In this document: in pieces, positions 37,838 through 45,764 of the stretch
Layout of the letters: every line of letters starts with the position of its first letter
Position numbering within the stretch: position 1 is the stretch's first letter
Assembly: GCF_008728635.1 (NCBI RefSeq)
Contig: NZ_CP044285.1
Location: 806,001 to 870,000, forward strand
Source: Hymenobacter baengnokdamensis
Lineage (GTDB): Bacteria; Bacteroidota; Bacteroidia; Cytophagales; Hymenobacteraceae
Direction of reading: 5' to 3'
DNA length: 64,000 nucleotides
Program-made: the position numbers and the translations under genes
Notes under the pieces: model-generated
Told to the model about the DNA's origin: nothing
Seen by the model: the letters and a program-made list of their open reading frames with translations, nothing else
Databases searched by the model: none

Positions 37838-39673
37838 CTACTCTACCGTCACCGACTTGGCGAGGTTGCGGGGCTGGTCTACGTTGCAGCCGCGCAGCAC
37901 GGCAATGTGGTAGCTCAGCAGCTGCAGCGGAATAACGGACACGAGCGGCATCAGCACTTCCGAGGTTGCGGGCACCTCAATAACAAACTCCGCCATAGCC
38001 GGAATGGTTGTGTCGCCTTCCGTTACGACGGCAATGATGCGGCCCTTACGGGCTTTTACCTCCTGAATGTTGCTTACCACCTTCTCGTACGAGCTATCCT
38101 TGGTAGCGATAACCACCACCGGCATGCTCTCATCGATGAGGGCGATGGGGCCGTGCTTCATCTCGGCGGCGGGGTAGCCTTCGGCATGAATGTAGCTGAT
38201 TTCCTTTAGCTTAAGTGCCCCTTCCAGCGCCACCGGGAAATTGTAGCCCCGGCCCAGATACAGGAAGTTGGGCACATCCTTGAAAGTTTCGGCAATCAGC
38301 TGAATCTCGGCATCGAGCTTAAGGGCCTTTTCCACTTTAGTCGGAATGTTGTGCAGCTCCGTTACCAGCTCGCGCAGCTTGGTATCGGAGAGCGTGCCCC
38401 GGCGCTGGCCCATGCACATGGCCAGCAGCGTCAGCACCGTTACCTGGGCCGTAAAGGCCTTGGTAGAGGCTACGCCAATCTCGGGGCCGGCGTGCGTGTA
38501 AGCGCCCGCATCGGTCGCGCGGGCAATGCTGCTGCCTACTACATTGCAAATACCGAATATTGTAGCGCCTTTGCTCTTGGCCAGCTCCAGGGCCGCCAGC
38601 GTATCGGCCGTTTCGCCGCTCTGCGAGATGGCAATCACGATGTCGCGCTCCGAGATAACCGGGTTGCGGTAGCGGAATTCTGACGCGTACTCTACTTCTA
38701 CCGGAATGCGGGCCAGGTCTTCAATCAGGTACTCGGCCACCAGGCCGGCGTGCCAGCTCGTACCGCAGGCCACGATGATGATGCGCTGGGCATTCACAAA
38801 CTTCTGCTCATAGGCCCGGAAGCCGGCCATGTTGAGATGGCTGCCACCCAGCTCCAGGCGGCCACGCATGGAGTCGAGGATAGAACGAGGCTGCTCGAAA
38901 ATCTCCTTGAGCATAAAGTGCTCATAGCCACCTTTTTCGATGCTGTCCAGCTCCAGCTCCAGGCGCTGGATGTAGGGCGTCTGCACTACGTCTTCGCGCG
39001 AGCGAATGGCCAGCTGGCCATCACGAATCACCGCCAATTCATAGTCATTTACATATACTACCTCATTTGTATATTCAATAATTGGCGTAGCATCGGAGGC
39101 CACAAAAAATTCGCCTTCGCCGATGCCGATAACCAGCGGCGAGCCTTTCCGGGCTGCGATAAGCTGGTCGGGGGCATCTTTGCTTAGCACTACGATGGCG
39201 TAGGCCCCAACTACTTCGTGGAGCGCCAGCCGGACAGCCTCTTCCAGCGAGCAGGCATTGTTCGTCTGAATATCTTCGATGAGATTGACGAACACCTCCG
39301 TATCGGTATCGGAGTGAAATACGTGGCCCTGTTTCTGCAAGTGCGTTTTCAGCGCCGCATAGTTCTCAATAATGCCATTATGGATAATGGCAATCCGCTC
39401 CGAGGTAGAGTAGTGCGGGTGGGCATTTACGTCGTTGGGCTCGCCGTGGGTAGCCCAGCGGGTGTGGCCCATGCCCACCGTAGCGTGCGTGTCCTTATCT
39501 GTCAGAAAGGCTTCGAGGTCGGCTACCTTACCCTTCTTTTTATACACGCTCAAGTCGCCGTTGAGCAGCGCCACGCCGGCCGAGTCATACCCGCGATATT
39601 CGAGGCGGTGTAGTCCTTTGAGGATAATAGGGCAGGCCTCACGATGACCCAGATATGCTACAATACCGCACAT
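37838..39673 (-). CDS. glmS: Glutamine-fructose-6-phosphate transaminase
   Basis: 611 aa. N-terminal class II glutaminase with the Cys nucleophile at residue 2 (MCGIVAYLG) and the HTRWATHG region, then two SIS sugar-isomerase domains (CGTSWHAGL, SQSGETADT). C-terminal end QPRNLAKSVTVE is canonical. First step of UDP-GlcNAc synthesis. No glmS ribozyme-like structure is seen upstream. Confidence 0.97.
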   Translation of the reverse strand: MCGIVAYLGHREACPIILKGLHRLEYRGYDSAGVALLNGDLSVYKKKGKVADLEAFLTDKDTHATVGMGHTRWATHGEPNDVNAHPHYSTSERIAIIHNGIIENYAALKTHLQKQGHVFHSDTDTEVFVNLIEDIQTNNACSLEEAVRLALHEVVGAYAIVVLSKDAPDQLIAARKGSPLVIGIGEGEFFVASDATPIIEYTNEVVYVNDYELAVIRDGQLAIRSREDVVQTPYIQRLELELDSIEKGGYEHFMLKEIFEQPRSILDSMRGRLELGGSHLNMAGFRAYEQKFVNAQRIIIVACGTSWHAGLVAEYLIEDLARIPVEVEYASEFRYRNPVISERDIVIAISQSGETADTLAALELAKSKGATIFGICNVVGSSIARATDAGAYTHAGPEIGVASTKAFTAQVTVLTLLAMCMGQRRGTLSDTKLRELVTELHNIPTKVEKALKLDAEIQLIAETFKDVPNFLYLGRGYNFPVALEGALKLKEISYIHAEGYPAAEMKHGPIALIDESMPVVVIATKDSSYEKVVSNIQEVKARKGRIIAVVTEGDTTIPAMAEFVIEVPATSEVLMPLVSVIPLQLLSYHIAVLRGCNVDQPRNLAKSVTVE

Positions 39674-39796
39674 GTGCAGGAGAACAAAAATGTAAGTTTA
39701 AGATAAAGTTTTTTCGCCGGTACCAGCCAACTCGCGGGTGTCTGGCAATTTCAAAACCAGGCTGGCCTTTAACCTCCGCTGATTTAATAAAGCGCT

Positions 39797-39837
39797 ACCG
39801 GCCGCTGGCTCCGCCCAAAGCGAGGCCAGCGGCCGGT
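39797..39837 (-). terminator. Terminator-like hairpin after GT5 gene
   Basis: ACCGGCCGCTGGC (39797-39809) and its complement (39825-39837) downstream of the GT5 stop on the minus strand; only a partial T-tract. Confidence 0.5.
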
Positions 39838-39892
39838 GGGGATAACAAAGTTACGACGGAGCCGCTCAACCAGCAGCCAGCTGGCTTACTGC

Positions 39893-40708
39893 TTAATTGG
39901 CAGCCAATTCATCGTAGAGGGCTTGATACGAGGACAGTAGATTTTCGTCGGCCGCTACCTGGCTCAGGCGGTTGTTGAGGGCGTATTCCTTAAACAGGCC
40001 ATTGAGGTTATCCGAAAAATCTTCGTCGGAGCGTACCACCGTATCAGCGTACTCCATGCCGAGCTTTACGAAGCCCGAAAAATCGGCCGACTTGAGCGCG
40101 GTGAGCATCTGGTCGTCGATGTCGAGCATCTTGGCCTTTTCGACCAGATTGCCTTCAAATTTGTCCAGAAACTCGTTGTTGTATACTGTAAATACCGATT
40201 TGGCATCCTTGAAAACCGGGTCCTTCTTATAAGTCGTTTTCAGGTAGAGCGGGATGAGCGAGGTCATCCAGTCGTTGCAATGCACGATGTCGGGCGACCA
40301 GCCGAGCTTCTTTACCGTTTCGAGCACACCCTTGCAGAAGAAGATGGCGCGCTCGTCATTATCGAGGTAAAACTTGTCGTTTTTATCAACCAGCGCCGAT
40401 TTGCGGTGGAAGTAATCTTCGTTGTCGATAAAATAAACCTGTAGCTTCGCAGTCGGAATGGATGCCACCTTAATTACCAACGGCTTTTCGTCGTCGCCAA
40501 CTGCAATGTTGATGCCCGAGAGGCGAACCACTTCGTGCAGCCGATTCTTGCGCTCGTTGATGATGCCAAAACGCGGCACAAAAATCCGGATTTCAGCTCC
40601 TGACTCCTGCATTCCGGCCGGCAGGCGGCGCAGCAGCTCCGCTACCTTCGTAGTCTGGAGAAAGGGGTCTATTTCGGTGGCCGCGTACAGAATGCGCAAC
40701 TTCGACAT
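39893..40708 (-). CDS. Glycogen synthase GT5 N-terminal-domain-only protein
   Basis: 271 aa, half the usual glycogen synthase. It has the GT5 N-terminal Rossmann domain (LRILYAATEIDPF, IRIFVPRFG, YFIDNEDYF, PDIVHCNDWMTSLIPL) but no C-terminal domain. The ADP-glucose loop KxGGLADV at residue 20 is replaced by KVAELLRRLPAG. So it is unlikely to be an active synthase; Bacteroidota relatives of this short form are annotated glycogen/starch synthase. Divergent from panC with a 116-base gap. Confidence 0.8.
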   Translation of the reverse strand: MSKLRILYAATEIDPFLQTTKVAELLRRLPAGMQESGAEIRIFVPRFGIINERKNRLHEVVRLSGINIAVGDDEKPLVIKVASIPTAKLQVYFIDNEDYFHRKSALVDKNDKFYLDNDERAIFFCKGVLETVKKLGWSPDIVHCNDWMTSLIPLYLKTTYKKDPVFKDAKSVFTVYNNEFLDKFEGNLVEKAKMLDIDDQMLTALKSADFSGFVKLGMEYADTVVRSDEDFSDNLNGLFKEYALNNRLSQVAADENLLSSYQALYDELAAN

Positions 40709-40824
40709 AACGGATTGACTAAAGGATTTGGTAACAGGCCATAGATTGGCTCCACAAAATTACGCATTTTTTCCCGAATTTTCAATAAAATTCGCTCAGA
40801 TGTATCGTATTATCTCTTAGCTTG

Positions 40825-41667
40825 ATGCATATTTTTACTACCGCCGCCGAGCTGCGGGCCTACGCGGAGGCCAACCGCCGGGCGGGCCGACGCCTGGGCC
40901 TGGTGCCCACCATGGGCGCCCTGCACGCTGGCCACCTGCAGCTGGTGCAAGCAGCAGCGGCTGAGTGCGATGAGGTTATCGCCAGCATTTTTGTTAATCC
41001 GACGCAGTTTAACAACCCCGACGACCTGCGCCTCTACCCGCGCCTGCCCGAACAGGATACGGCCCTGCTGGCCGGCGCGGGCTGCGCGGCCCTCTTCATG
41101 CCCGGCGTGGCCGAAATATATCCGCAGCCCACCGTGCTACGCTTCGATTTTGGGCCCCTGGAGCGCGTGATGGAAGGCGCCCACCGCCCTGGCCATTTCA
41201 ATGGCGTAGCCACGGTGGTCAGCAAGCTCTTTCACCTGGCCCGACCGCACCGGGCGTATTTTGGGCAGAAGGATTTTCAGCAGGTCGCTATTGTGCGTCA
41301 GCTTATTGCTGACTTGTCGTTTGACCTGGAATTAGTGGTGGCGCCCACCGTGCGCGAGGCCGACGGGCTAGCTATGTCATCGCGCAACCGCCGCCTCTCG
41401 CCCGAGGCGCGGGCTGTGGCGCCAGTACTTTATCAAGTGCTGCAAGCCGCTGCTCAGCAAGTGCGGCAAGGCGTGGCGCCAACCGAAGTCCAGACTAACG
41501 CATATACTGAGTTGCAGCAGTCAGCAGAATTCAATACCGAGTATTTTGAAGTGGCTGACGCTCAAACATTGCAGCCGCTTGCTCACTATGAGGCCGGCCG
41601 CCCCGTAGTGCTGTGCGTGGCGGCCCACCTGGACGGTGTGCGGCTGATTGACAATGTAGTGGTGTAG
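40825..41667 (+). CDS. panC: Pantothenate synthetase
   Basis: 280 aa from the ATG at 40825. Condenses pantoate with beta-alanine using ATP. Landmarks: VPTMGALHAGHLQLV (HIGH-like), NPTQFNNPDDL, ERVMEGAHRPGHFNGVATVV and YFGQKDFQQVAIV, and SSRNRRLSP near residue 190. Type III pantothenate kinase coaX at 56 kb would carry the next CoA step. A 12-bp hairpin overlaps its stop codon. Confidence 0.96.
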   Translation: MHIFTTAAELRAYAEANRRAGRRLGLVPTMGALHAGHLQLVQAAAAECDEVIASIFVNPTQFNNPDDLRLYPRLPEQDTALLAGAGCAALFMPGVAEIYPQPTVLRFDFGPLERVMEGAHRPGHFNGVATVVSKLFHLARPHRAYFGQKDFQQVAIVRQLIADLSFDLELVVAPTVREADGLAMSSRNRRLSPEARAVAPVLYQVLQAAAQQVRQGVAPTEVQTNAYTELQQSAEFNTEYFEVADAQTLQPLAHYEAGRPVVLCVAAHLDGVRLIDNVVV

Positions 41668-41691
41668 CGCAAAGCCGGCGCTTTGCGCTAC
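41664..41691. terminator. Hairpin between panC and nucleotidylyltransferase gene
   Basis: GTAGCGCAAAGC, loop CGGC, GCTTTGCGCTAC: a perfect 12-bp stem that includes the panC stop codon at 41665-41667 and the last codon of the convergent gene. Confidence 0.55.
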
Positions 41692-42701
41692 TGCCGGGCC
41701 TGGCTGTAATCGATTTCGGTGTTATCGCCGAGATTGAGGCTGTGGTTCAACCCTCTGAACGAGGCGTCGGAGCCCACAATGCAGTCGCTCATCACGGCCG
41801 AGCTGAGCTCGGAATACGAGCCGATGATGCTGTCGCTGACGATGGTGTGGCGGATAATGGTGCGGTCGCCGATAGCCACATTGGGGCCGATGATGGCGTG
41901 CTCGATGCGGCAGCCTACGCCAATGCTCACCGGCGGAATAATGACCGTGTCGGGAAACTCGGGATACTCGCGCACCTGCCGAAACTCGGGCTGGTCGAGC
42001 AGCCGGGCATTGGCTTCGAGCAGTGTTTCCTTGCGGCCGCAGTCAAACCAGTTATCGACGGCGGCCGTGCGCATGGGCTCCCCTTCCTCAATGAGGTGCA
42101 TCAGCGCATCGGTAAGCTGGTACTCCTCATGGGTGCGGCGGCCGGTGCTGAGCAGCCACTCCAGGGCTTCGGCCAGCTTTTCGGCATTGGCAATCTTGTA
42201 GAGGCCCACCAGCGCGTAATTCGACTTCGGAATGCGGGGCTTTTCCACTACGCGGCTGACCTCGCCGGCGGCGTTGGTTTCGACGAGGCCAAACAGGCTG
42301 GGCGTTTTCACCTCTTTCACGGCCAGCACCGAGCCGGGCTGGCGAAGTAGCGCTCGCAAATCAATATCGACAATGGTATCGCCGAGCATGATGAGCACAC
42401 CGTCGGGGTCGTGGCGGAAGGTTTCGCGGGCTACCCACAGGGCATGGCCCAGGCCTTCGCGCGGCTCCTGCACCACAAAGGTGGAGTTGAGCTCGGGATA
42501 GTTGCGGCGCACGTACTGCTCGATTTTCTCGCCCAGGTAGCCAATAATAAATACGAACTCGGTGAGGCCCGCCCCACGTAGGCGGTCGATGATGTGGCCC
42601 AGAATGGTATTGCCAGCCACCGGTACCAGGCTCTTGGGCTGGGTGTGGGTGTGGGGGCGCAGGCGCGAGCCAATGCCAGCAACAGGAATAATGGCTTTCA
42701 C
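41688..42701 (-). CDS. Sugar-phosphate nucleotidylyltransferase
   Basis: 337 aa from the GTG at 42701 (VKAIIPVAGIGSRLRPHT), the family's true N-terminus; the upstream frame is a non-conserved leader. The signature PVAGIGSRLRPHTHTQPKSLVPV is the nucleotidyl-transferase P-loop (in parts: GIGSRLRPHT). Catalytic acid in MLGDTIVDID. The C-terminal third is a left-handed beta-helix (IGPNVAIGDRTIIRHTIV) of acyl/glucosamine-type. Likely glucose-1-phosphate thymidylyl- or mannose-1-phosphate guanylyl-type; substrate undetermined. Confidence 0.85.
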   Translation of the reverse strand: MKAIIPVAGIGSRLRPHTHTQPKSLVPVAGNTILGHIIDRLRGAGLTEFVFIIGYLGEKIEQYVRRNYPELNSTFVVQEPREGLGHALWVARETFRHDPDGVLIMLGDTIVDIDLRALLRQPGSVLAVKEVKTPSLFGLVETNAAGEVSRVVEKPRIPKSNYALVGLYKIANAEKLAEALEWLLSTGRRTHEEYQLTDALMHLIEEGEPMRTAAVDNWFDCGRKETLLEANARLLDQPEFRQVREYPEFPDTVIIPPVSIGVGCRIEHAIIGPNVAIGDRTIIRHTIVSDSIIGSYSELSSAVMSDCIVGSDASFRGLNHSLNLGDNTEIDYSQARQ

Positions 42702-42944
42702 TAGAGGGAAAACGGAGAAAAGACGATAAATAGCTAGCGCGTACCGGGCCAAAGCCCGCGTAAGCCGGCTGAAAGATGGGCATGAAACCGCCGCTAGCAC
42801 AACGGTAAAGGTGAGCTTGCGTACTTTGGCCGGCCGCTAGCTACTAAACTACCAGCGGCGGCCGGAGTTCGGCGCTGGCAGCAGGTTGGCAGCCACAGCC
42901 GGCTAAGATACTTGTTCTTTTTCCCTCACTTCTTTCTTTCTCTT

Positions 42945-43562
42945 ATGAAACGCCTTCTTCTCTACTTCGCCGCCATGGTCACGCTGCTCTCGCAGTCATC
43001 GTGCGGCTACAACGGCATGGTGCAGCGCGACCAGGCCGTTAAAGCCCAGTGGGCCAATGTGCAGAGCGCTTACCAACGACGCTCCGACCTTATTCCTAAC
43101 CTCGTAAATACGGTAAAGGGTGCCGCTAATTTCGAAAAGTCGACCCTCGAAGGGGTTATGGAGGCGCGGGCCAAGGCGACGAGCGTGCAGCTGTCGGCCG
43201 ACCAGCTGACGCCCGAGAATATTCAGAAGTTTCAGGCCGCCCAAAGCCAGCTTTCCTCCGGCCTGGGCCGCTTGCTGGCGGTATCCGAAAATTATCCCGA
43301 GCTGAAAGCCAATGCCAACTTTCAGGAGCTGCAAGCCCAGATTGAAGGCACCGAAAACCGCATCAACGTAGAGCGCAACAAGTTCAACGAGAGCGTAAAC
43401 GACTATAATACGTTCACCCGCTCGTTTCCCAACAACCTCTTTGCGGGTATGTTCGGCTTCCCGGCCAAAGGCTATTTTGAGGCCGACCCTGCCGCCAAGG
43501 AGGCGCCCAAAGTTGATTTTGGCGACATGAGCGGCGGCAACACGCCGGCCGGCAGCAAGTAG
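42945..43562 (+). CDS. LemA-family lipoprotein
   Basis: 205 aa from the ATG at 42945. Signal peptide with Cys in SQSSCGYN, then the LemA landmarks: QWANVQSAYQRRSDLIPNLV, AQSQLSSGLGRLLAVSENYPELKAN and ENRINVERNKFNESVNDYN. A coiled alpha-helical envelope protein of unknown role, commonly beside TPM-domain genes as here. Confidence 0.9.
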   Translation: MKRLLLYFAAMVTLLSQSSCGYNGMVQRDQAVKAQWANVQSAYQRRSDLIPNLVNTVKGAANFEKSTLEGVMEARAKATSVQLSADQLTPENIQKFQAAQSQLSSGLGRLLAVSENYPELKANANFQELQAQIEGTENRINVERNKFNESVNDYNTFTRSFPNNLFAGMFGFPAKGYFEADPAAKEAPKVDFGDMSGGNTPAGSK

Positions 43563-43563
43563 A

Positions 43564-43690
43564 GTTAACAGTTGTGAGTTAAAAGTTAAGCAGCTGCGGG
43601 CAGAGAAGGCAACCAAGAATTTCTTTGCCAACTCCCCTCCCGCCAGCTTCTTAACTTTTACTTTTTTGACTCATAACTCCTAACTTTTAC
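43564..43690. repeat. Imperfect inverted repeat between LemA and TPM genes
   Basis: Core arms 43580-43595 and 43645-43660 match with one mismatch (TAAAAGTTAAGCAGCT). Outer parts GTTAACAGTTGTGAGT and ACTCATAACTCCTAAC are also similar. Sits inside the likely operon. Confidence 0.5.
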
Positions 43691-43704
43691 CTTATTTCTC
43701 TGCC

Positions 43705-44166
43705 ATGACTCATCCCCTTACTCCCGAGCAGGAAAAAGCACTCGTGGCCGCCATTAAGGCCGCTGAGCTGCGCACCTCGGGCGAAATACGGCTCCATCTG
43801 GAAGACAAATGCCCGACGCCGGAACCCCTTGACCGGGCCGCGCAGGTATTTGCCGAGCTGAAGATGCACCACACCAAGCTCCGCAATGGGGTTCTGTTTT
43901 ACCTGGCCTGGCAAACGCGGCAGTTTGCCGTGGTGGGCGATGCGGGCATCAACTCGTCGGTACCCGACGACTTCTGGGAAGACGTGAAGGAAACCGTGGT
44001 GGGCCATTTTCGGCAGGAGCAATACGTAACCGGACTCGAGCGGGGCATCCGGCTGGTGGGCGAGCAGCTGCGGCAGCTATTTCCTTACGATGCGGCTACC
44101 GATGTCAATGAGCTCGACGACGATATATCTTACGGAAGCGATATTCCATCCACCCCAGGCCAATGA
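43705..44166 (+). CDS. TPM-domain protein, soluble
   Basis: 153 aa. Single TPM (Psb32/TLP18.3-type) domain: LVAAIKAAELRTSGEIRLHLED, GVLFYLAWQTRQFAVVGDAGI, FWEDVKETVV. No signal peptide, unlike the next gene. Its TGA overlaps the ATG of that gene (ATGA), so translation is coupled. Likely partner in the LemA-TPM operon. Confidence 0.88.
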   Translation: MTHPLTPEQEKALVAAIKAAELRTSGEIRLHLEDKCPTPEPLDRAAQVFAELKMHHTKLRNGVLFYLAWQTRQFAVVGDAGINSSVPDDFWEDVKETVVGHFRQEQYVTGLERGIRLVGEQLRQLFPYDAATDVNELDDDISYGSDIPSTPGQ

Positions 44167-44996
44167 ACTCTCTGCTTATTATGCAGCCACGGCACCTTGC
44201 CTCGCGCCTGGTAGCCGGGCTTGGGCTTCTCTTGTTCTGGCTGGCACTAAGCCTGAGCGCTCATGCTCAGAACGTGCCCGCCCGCCCCGACCCGCCGCAC
44301 CTGGTAAATGACCTGGCCGGGCTGCTGCAACCCCAGGAAGTAACGGCCCTGGAGCAAAAGCTGGTAGCCTACAACGACAGCACGTCGTCGCAGATTGCCG
44401 TAGTTACCGTGCCGACGCTCGATGGCAACGACATTGCCGACTATGCCCAGAAGCTGTACGAAAGCTGGGGCATTGGGCGCAAGGGCAAAGACAATGGCGT
44501 GCTGGTGCTGGTTGCCGTTAAGGAGCACGATGCGCGCATCCAAACCGGCTACGGCATGGAGGGGGCCATTCCGGACGCGCTGGCCAAGCGTATCATCAGC
44601 AATACGCTGGTGCCGGCATTCCAGCAGAAAAACTACTACGCGGGCCTCGACCGGGCCACCGACCAGCTTATTGCCCTGGCAAAAGGCGAGTACAAGGCCG
44701 ACCCGGCCGATGCGCAGCGCCAGGGCGGCAGCCGCGATAACTCGGGCTCCGGGCCGGGGTTCTGGATAATTATCGGGGTGCTCGTGCTGTTTTTCATTCT
44801 GCGCTCGCGGGGTGGCGGCGGCCGGGGTGGTCGGGGCGGCGGCTTCATTGCGCCCATCATCTTCGGTGACTTCTCCGGTGGCCGGGGCGTATTTGGCGGC
44901 GGGGGCGGCTTCGGCGGTGGTGGAGGAGGCGGGGGTGGCTTTGGCGGCTTCGGGGGCGGCAGCAGTGGCGGCGGCGGCGCCAGCGGCAGCTGGTAG
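44163..44996 (+). CDS. TPM-domain membrane protein with Gly-rich tail
   Basis: 277 aa. Signal peptide ending AHAQ, then a TPM domain (about 40-165: VNDLAGLLQPQEV, QIAVVTVPTLDG, WGIGRKGKDNGVLVLVA, RIQTGYGMEGAIPDA). One membrane helix follows (about 200-216, FWIIIGVLVLFFIL), and the tail is a long Gly/Phe/Ser-rich run. The usual YgcG-like architecture: domain outside, tail inside or outside not determined. Coupled to the previous gene. Confidence 0.9.
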   Translation: MNSLLIMQPRHLASRLVAGLGLLLFWLALSLSAHAQNVPARPDPPHLVNDLAGLLQPQEVTALEQKLVAYNDSTSSQIAVVTVPTLDGNDIADYAQKLYESWGIGRKGKDNGVLVLVAVKEHDARIQTGYGMEGAIPDALAKRIISNTLVPAFQQKNYYAGLDRATDQLIALAKGEYKADPADAQRQGGSRDNSGSGPGFWIIIGVLVLFFILRSRGGGGRGGRGGGFIAPIIFGDFSGGRGVFGGGGGFGGGGGGGGGFGGFGGGSSGGGGASGSW

Positions 44997-45004
44997 AAAT
45001 AAGT

Positions 45005-45051
45005 AATGAGGGTAGTGTCGTTTAATAAAGCGGAACGACAGCACCCTCATT
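45005..45051. terminator. Convergent-gene hairpin, 18-bp arms
   Basis: 45005-45022 against 45034-45051 with two mismatches (AATGAGGGTAGTGTCGTT). Lies between the TPM gene and the exonuclease gene. Confidence 0.5.
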
Positions 45052-45058
45052 GCTCTCA

Positions 45059-45670
45059 TTACTCATTACCCATTTTATAAGCTGGCCGCTCGTAGAAGGG
45101 TCGCAACAGGCGCACTACCTCCAGCGCGTCGGCCAGGGCCTCGTGGGCTACGTGGGGCTCGGCATCGCCGGCGCGGGCCTGGCAGATGAGCATACTCGGC
45201 AGGCGCGAGTCTTTGTGCCAATTGAGGTAAAATGCGGCCGGGTCGAGTACGGCCGGCTCAGCTTTTACCAGCGTGCCCCAGCCCGGTAGCTGCCGCAGAA
45301 AAAGCAGGTCGAAGGTGCCCACGTTTTTGCCGGCCAGCGTGACGCTCACGCAGTCCTGCTTATTGGTTTTGAAACCATTAGCCAGCAGAAACTCCCGCAG
45401 CTGCGCCAGTACCTCCTCGGGTTGGCAGATGTCGGCCGCCCCGGCGTTGCCCTTATCAGCCAGCTCTTGTAGCAGGCGGGCATTCAGGGCCAGGGCGCCG
45501 GGCGTGCCCGTCAGCTCGCGGTAACGCAGCGCCCGGCGAAAGGCCGGCAGCTCGGCCAGCGGCGTTGTGGCCGAGCGGCGGGTGTCTTCCACTACGGCAG
45601 CCAGCTCTAATACCTGGTGGCGAAGCGGGTCGGAGCCACTGGTTTCGAGGTCGAGCGAGAGGTAGCGCAT
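45059..45670 (-). CDS. DnaQ-like 3'-5' exonuclease
   Basis: 203 aa. DEDD exonuclease fold: ExoI motif YLSLDLETSGSDPL (Asp, Glu), ExoII in GKNVGTFDLLFL (Asp), ExoIII HEALADALEVVRLL (His-x-Ala-x-x-Asp, the DEDDh form). Epsilon-like or exonuclease X-type; no zinc or BRCT domain. Precedes recJ downstream on the same strand but is read away from it through a repeat-rich gap. Confidence 0.85.
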   Translation of the reverse strand: MRYLSLDLETSGSDPLRHQVLELAAVVEDTRRSATTPLAELPAFRRALRYRELTGTPGALALNARLLQELADKGNAGAADICQPEEVLAQLREFLLANGFKTNKQDCVSVTLAGKNVGTFDLLFLRQLPGWGTLVKAEPAVLDPAAFYLNWHKDSRLPSMLICQARAGDAEPHVAHEALADALEVVRLLRPFYERPAYKMGNE

Positions 45671-45687
45671 TTTTTAATGGGTAATTG

Positions 45688-45743
45688 GGTAATGATTAAT
45701 AGTTAATATAGCTATGTGTTTTAACGCCTATTAATCATTAACC
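45688..45743. repeat. AT-rich inverted repeat between exonuclease and recJ
   Basis: 45688-45702 and 45728-45743 match with one inserted base (GGTAATGATTAATAG). Follows the recJ stop on the minus strand; probable terminator. Confidence 0.5.
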
Positions 45744-45764
45744 ATTTACGAATTAACCATCGAT

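Noticed and set aside
39674..39796. glmS ribozyme
   Set aside because: The ribozyme is known from Gram-positive bacteria; no matching core was seen upstream of this glmS.
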